Assembly: GCA_025350085.1 (NCBI GenBank)
Contig: JANXYI010000391.1
Coordinates: 1 to 5,718 of the forward strand
DNA from: Deltaproteobacteria bacterium
GTDB lineage: Bacteria; Desulfobacterota; Desulfovibrionia; Desulfovibrionales; Desulfovibrionaceae
Length of the DNA: 5,718 nt
Direction of reading: 5' to 3'
The position numbers and the translations under genes were made by a program. The notes under the pieces are model-generated. The model had not been told where the DNA came from, ran no database searches, and worked only from the letters and a program-made list of their open reading frames with translations. Shown one piece after another: positions 4,488-5,718 of the stretch; position 1 is the stretch's first letter; the number at the start of each line of letters is the position of its first letter.

Positions 4488-5513
4488 CTAGCCGCCGATG
4501 GCGGACATGGCCGTGGCGCAGACGCGCTCACCCGCGCGCCGGGCGGCCAGGAGCTCGAAGCCCAGGGGCTTCACCTGGCTGGCCAGACGCAGGATGCGCT
4601 CCACGGCTGGCAGGCCCAGCTTCGGGTGGCGCAGCGCCCCGCGCAGGCGGTACACGCGGTCGGAGAACAGGCAGGTGCGCAGCACCCCGCCGCTGGTGAT
4701 GCGCAGGCGGTTGCAGGTGCCGCAGAAATGGTTGGAGAGCGGCGTGATGAGCCCGAAGCGTCCCGCCCCGCCAGCAATGCTGAACATCTGCGCCGGGCCG
4801 GAGACCTCCACGTCGCGCGCCAGCGGCGTCAGCTCGGCCAGGGATCTCGCCTCGGCCAGGATTTCCCCGGCGCGCCAAACCTGCTCGGGCCGCCACTCGG
4901 AGCCGCCCATGGGCATGTACTCGATGAAGCGCACGTCGATGGGCAGCTGCCGCGCCAGGTCGATAAACCCGGCCAGCTCAGAGTCGTTGACCCCGCGCAT
5001 GGCCACGGCGTTCAGCTTGACGCGGATGCCCGCCGTGAGGCAGGCGTCCAGGCCCCGGCGCACCTCATGGTACAGGTCCTGGCCCGTGATGCGGGCAAAG
5101 GTGGCGGGATCAAGGGTGTCGAGCGAGATGTTGATGCGCGTGACGCCCGCAGCGGCCAGGCGCGGGGCAAAGGGCGTGAGCAGCGTGGCGTTGGTGGTCA
5201 GGCGCAGGTCAAGCCCCGGAAAACGCGTGCGCGCCGCCTCCACGAACTCCATGAAGCCCCTGCGGGCAAAGGGCTCGCCGCCGGTCAGGCGCACCTTGCC
5301 GATGCCCAGCTTTTGCCCCAGGCCCATAAGGTCCAGGAACTCCTCGTAGCGCAGCACGTCTTTGTGACTGAGCCACTGGCGCATCCGGCTGTCGCAGTAC
5401 TGGCAGCGCAGGTTGCAGCGGTCGGTGACGGACAGGCGCAGGTAGCTGACGGTTCTGCCCCTGGCGTCCGTGAGCGCGCCCGCGGGCGCGCTATCTGGTC
5501 CGGCGTCCGGCAT
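4488..5513 (-). CDS. moaA: GTP 3',8-cyclase MoaA (molybdenum cofactor synthesis)
   Basis: A 341-residue radical-SAM enzyme, normal family length. With MoaC it converts GTP to cyclic pyranopterin monophosphate, the first step of molybdopterin synthesis in the cytosol. Seen: the SAM-binding cluster motif C33-x3-C37-x2-C40 (VTDRCNLRCQYC) and RLTGGEP (75-81). Also seen are TTNATLL (106-112), INISLDTL (127-134), and RFIEYMPMG (195-203). The second 4Fe-4S cluster motif that binds GTP is C264-x2-C267-x13-C281 (FCGTCNRLRITSGGVLRTC). R269 and R271 sit at the known GTP-binding arginine positions. The protein ends in the Gly-Gly pair required for activity in MoaA. GGTGGAGG six bases before the ATG at 5513 supports this start; the first 20 residues are a variable extension. 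The third Cys is followed by DS rather than the common MP. Molybdenum- or tungsten-dependent enzymes such as formate dehydrogenase would need the product. Confidence 0.96.
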   Translation of the reverse strand: MPDAGPDSAPAGALTDARGRTVSYLRLSVTDRCNLRCQYCDSRMRQWLSHKDVLRYEEFLDLMGLGQKLGIGKVRLTGGEPFARRGFMEFVEAARTRFPGLDLRLTTNATLLTPFAPRLAAAGVTRINISLDTLDPATFARITGQDLYHEVRRGLDACLTAGIRVKLNAVAMRGVNDSELAGFIDLARQLPIDVRFIEYMPMGGSEWRPEQVWRAGEILAEARSLAELTPLARDVEVSGPAQMFSIAGGAGRFGLITPLSNHFCGTCNRLRITSGGVLRTCLFSDRVYRLRGALRHPKLGLPAVERILRLASQVKPLGFELLAARRAGERVCATAMSAIGG

Positions 5514-5580
5514 CGGCGGCCTCCACCTTGGCCGCGGCCTGCTCCACCGTGGCCAGGAACCCGGCGCGCTCGGCCTTCAG
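5491..5580 (-). pseudogene. Possible 3' end of an unidentified gene upstream of moaA
   Basis: On the minus strand, the frame ending at TAG 5491-5493 reads LKAERAGFLATVEQAAAKVEAADAG followed by RRTR. This Ala/Glu/Lys-rich helical stretch looks more like real protein than an antisense shadow. It would overlap the start of moaA by 23 bp, a common coupled arrangement. Further upstream in the same frame the sequence loses this character, because the plus strand there is clearly purD. It may be the truncated tail of a gene that once preceded moaA. I do not recognise the family, and it could be chance. Confidence 0.3.
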
Positions 5581-5718
5581 GCGGGCACACGGGTTGAGAA
5601 CGGCCGCACCGTCACCAGCGGCGGCCGGGTGCTGGGCGTCACGGCCCTGGGGACGACGCTGGCTGAGGCCAAGGCCCAGGCCTACGCGGCCGTGGCCCAG
5701 GTCCATTTCGAGGGCTGT
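5578..5718 (+). pseudogene. purD: PurD (phosphoribosylamine-glycine ligase) C-terminal fragment, lacking its 5' part
   Basis: The plus strand from 5578 reads QAGTRVENGRTVTSGGRVLG, then VTALGTTLAEAKAQAYAAVAQVHFEGC to the window edge. This is the conserved end of PurD (FHAGT...T.GGRVL.VTALG...A...AY..V..I.F.G). PurD ligates glycine to phosphoribosylamine in purine synthesis and is normally about 420 residues, so some 370 residues should precede this point. They do not: before 5578 the same frame gives GLHLGRGLLHRGQEPGALGL, unlike PurD, and moaA occupies the opposite strand. The ATP-grasp core is therefore missing and the fragment cannot be active. If the base run TTCAGG were TTCCAGG, Phe-Gln-Ala-Gly-Thr would be restored, but the upstream sequence still would not match. 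It is either a pseudogene left by rearrangement or a false join near a contig end. Confidence 0.8.

Noticed and set aside
4455..5597. A 380-codon open frame on the plus strand opposite moaA
   Set aside because: Composition is typical of an antisense frame and moaA motifs fill the other strand. It also shows no PurD-like sequence, so it does not supply the missing purD N-terminus.

Overview
The window is GC-rich, with a strong G/C third-position bias. Its gene complement suggests a sulfate-reducing deltaproteobacterium of the Desulfovibrio type. The pointers are a short MucR-family regulator with the K/R-rich tail seen in that group, a MoaA with CxxxCxxCxS in place of CxxxCxxCMP, and an intergenic hairpin element I recall as recurrent there. 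The assignment is by recognition only; no search was run.

Left part (1-2738), all on the minus strand. The window opens in the first 31 codons of the GTPase Era. About 190 bp of non-coding DNA follow. Next comes a tightly coupled pair: a UDP-galactopyranose-mutase-like FAD protein (1362-2738), then an M24 metallopeptidase of the Xaa-Pro type (286-1371), overlapping by 10 bp. The end of the peptidase gene lies in a diverged 28-bp tandem repeat, each copy of which folds into a hairpin.

Middle part (2739-3430). This holds a collapsed phosphate-transport (pst) locus on the plus strand. A Pho-box-like direct repeat precedes an isolated PstS-type signal peptide that stops after 26 codons. Joined to it, in another frame, is the last part of a PstC permease, which itself has an internal deletion. 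A palindromic repeat and a strong bidirectional terminator close the region.

Right-centre part (3428-4456). A MucR-family regulator on the minus strand is divergent from a small Cys-rich zinc-ribbon-like protein on the plus strand. They are separated by about 290 bp containing an AT-rich island with a 12-bp perfect palindrome, a plausible MucR target. A 16-bp-stem terminator ends the zinc-ribbon gene.

Right end (4488-5718). A complete moaA (first step of molybdenum cofactor synthesis) lies on the minus strand. Just upstream, the plus strand carries only the C-terminal part of purD, beginning abruptly near 5578 against what looks like the 3' end of a minus-strand gene. This is either a real rearrangement breakpoint or an assembly join.

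The complete genes are ordinary housekeeping or regulatory genes with no single shared pathway. I see no CRISPR array, transposase, tRNA or rRNA, and no convincing novel multi-gene system. The notable material is gene decay, repeats and regulatory DNA.
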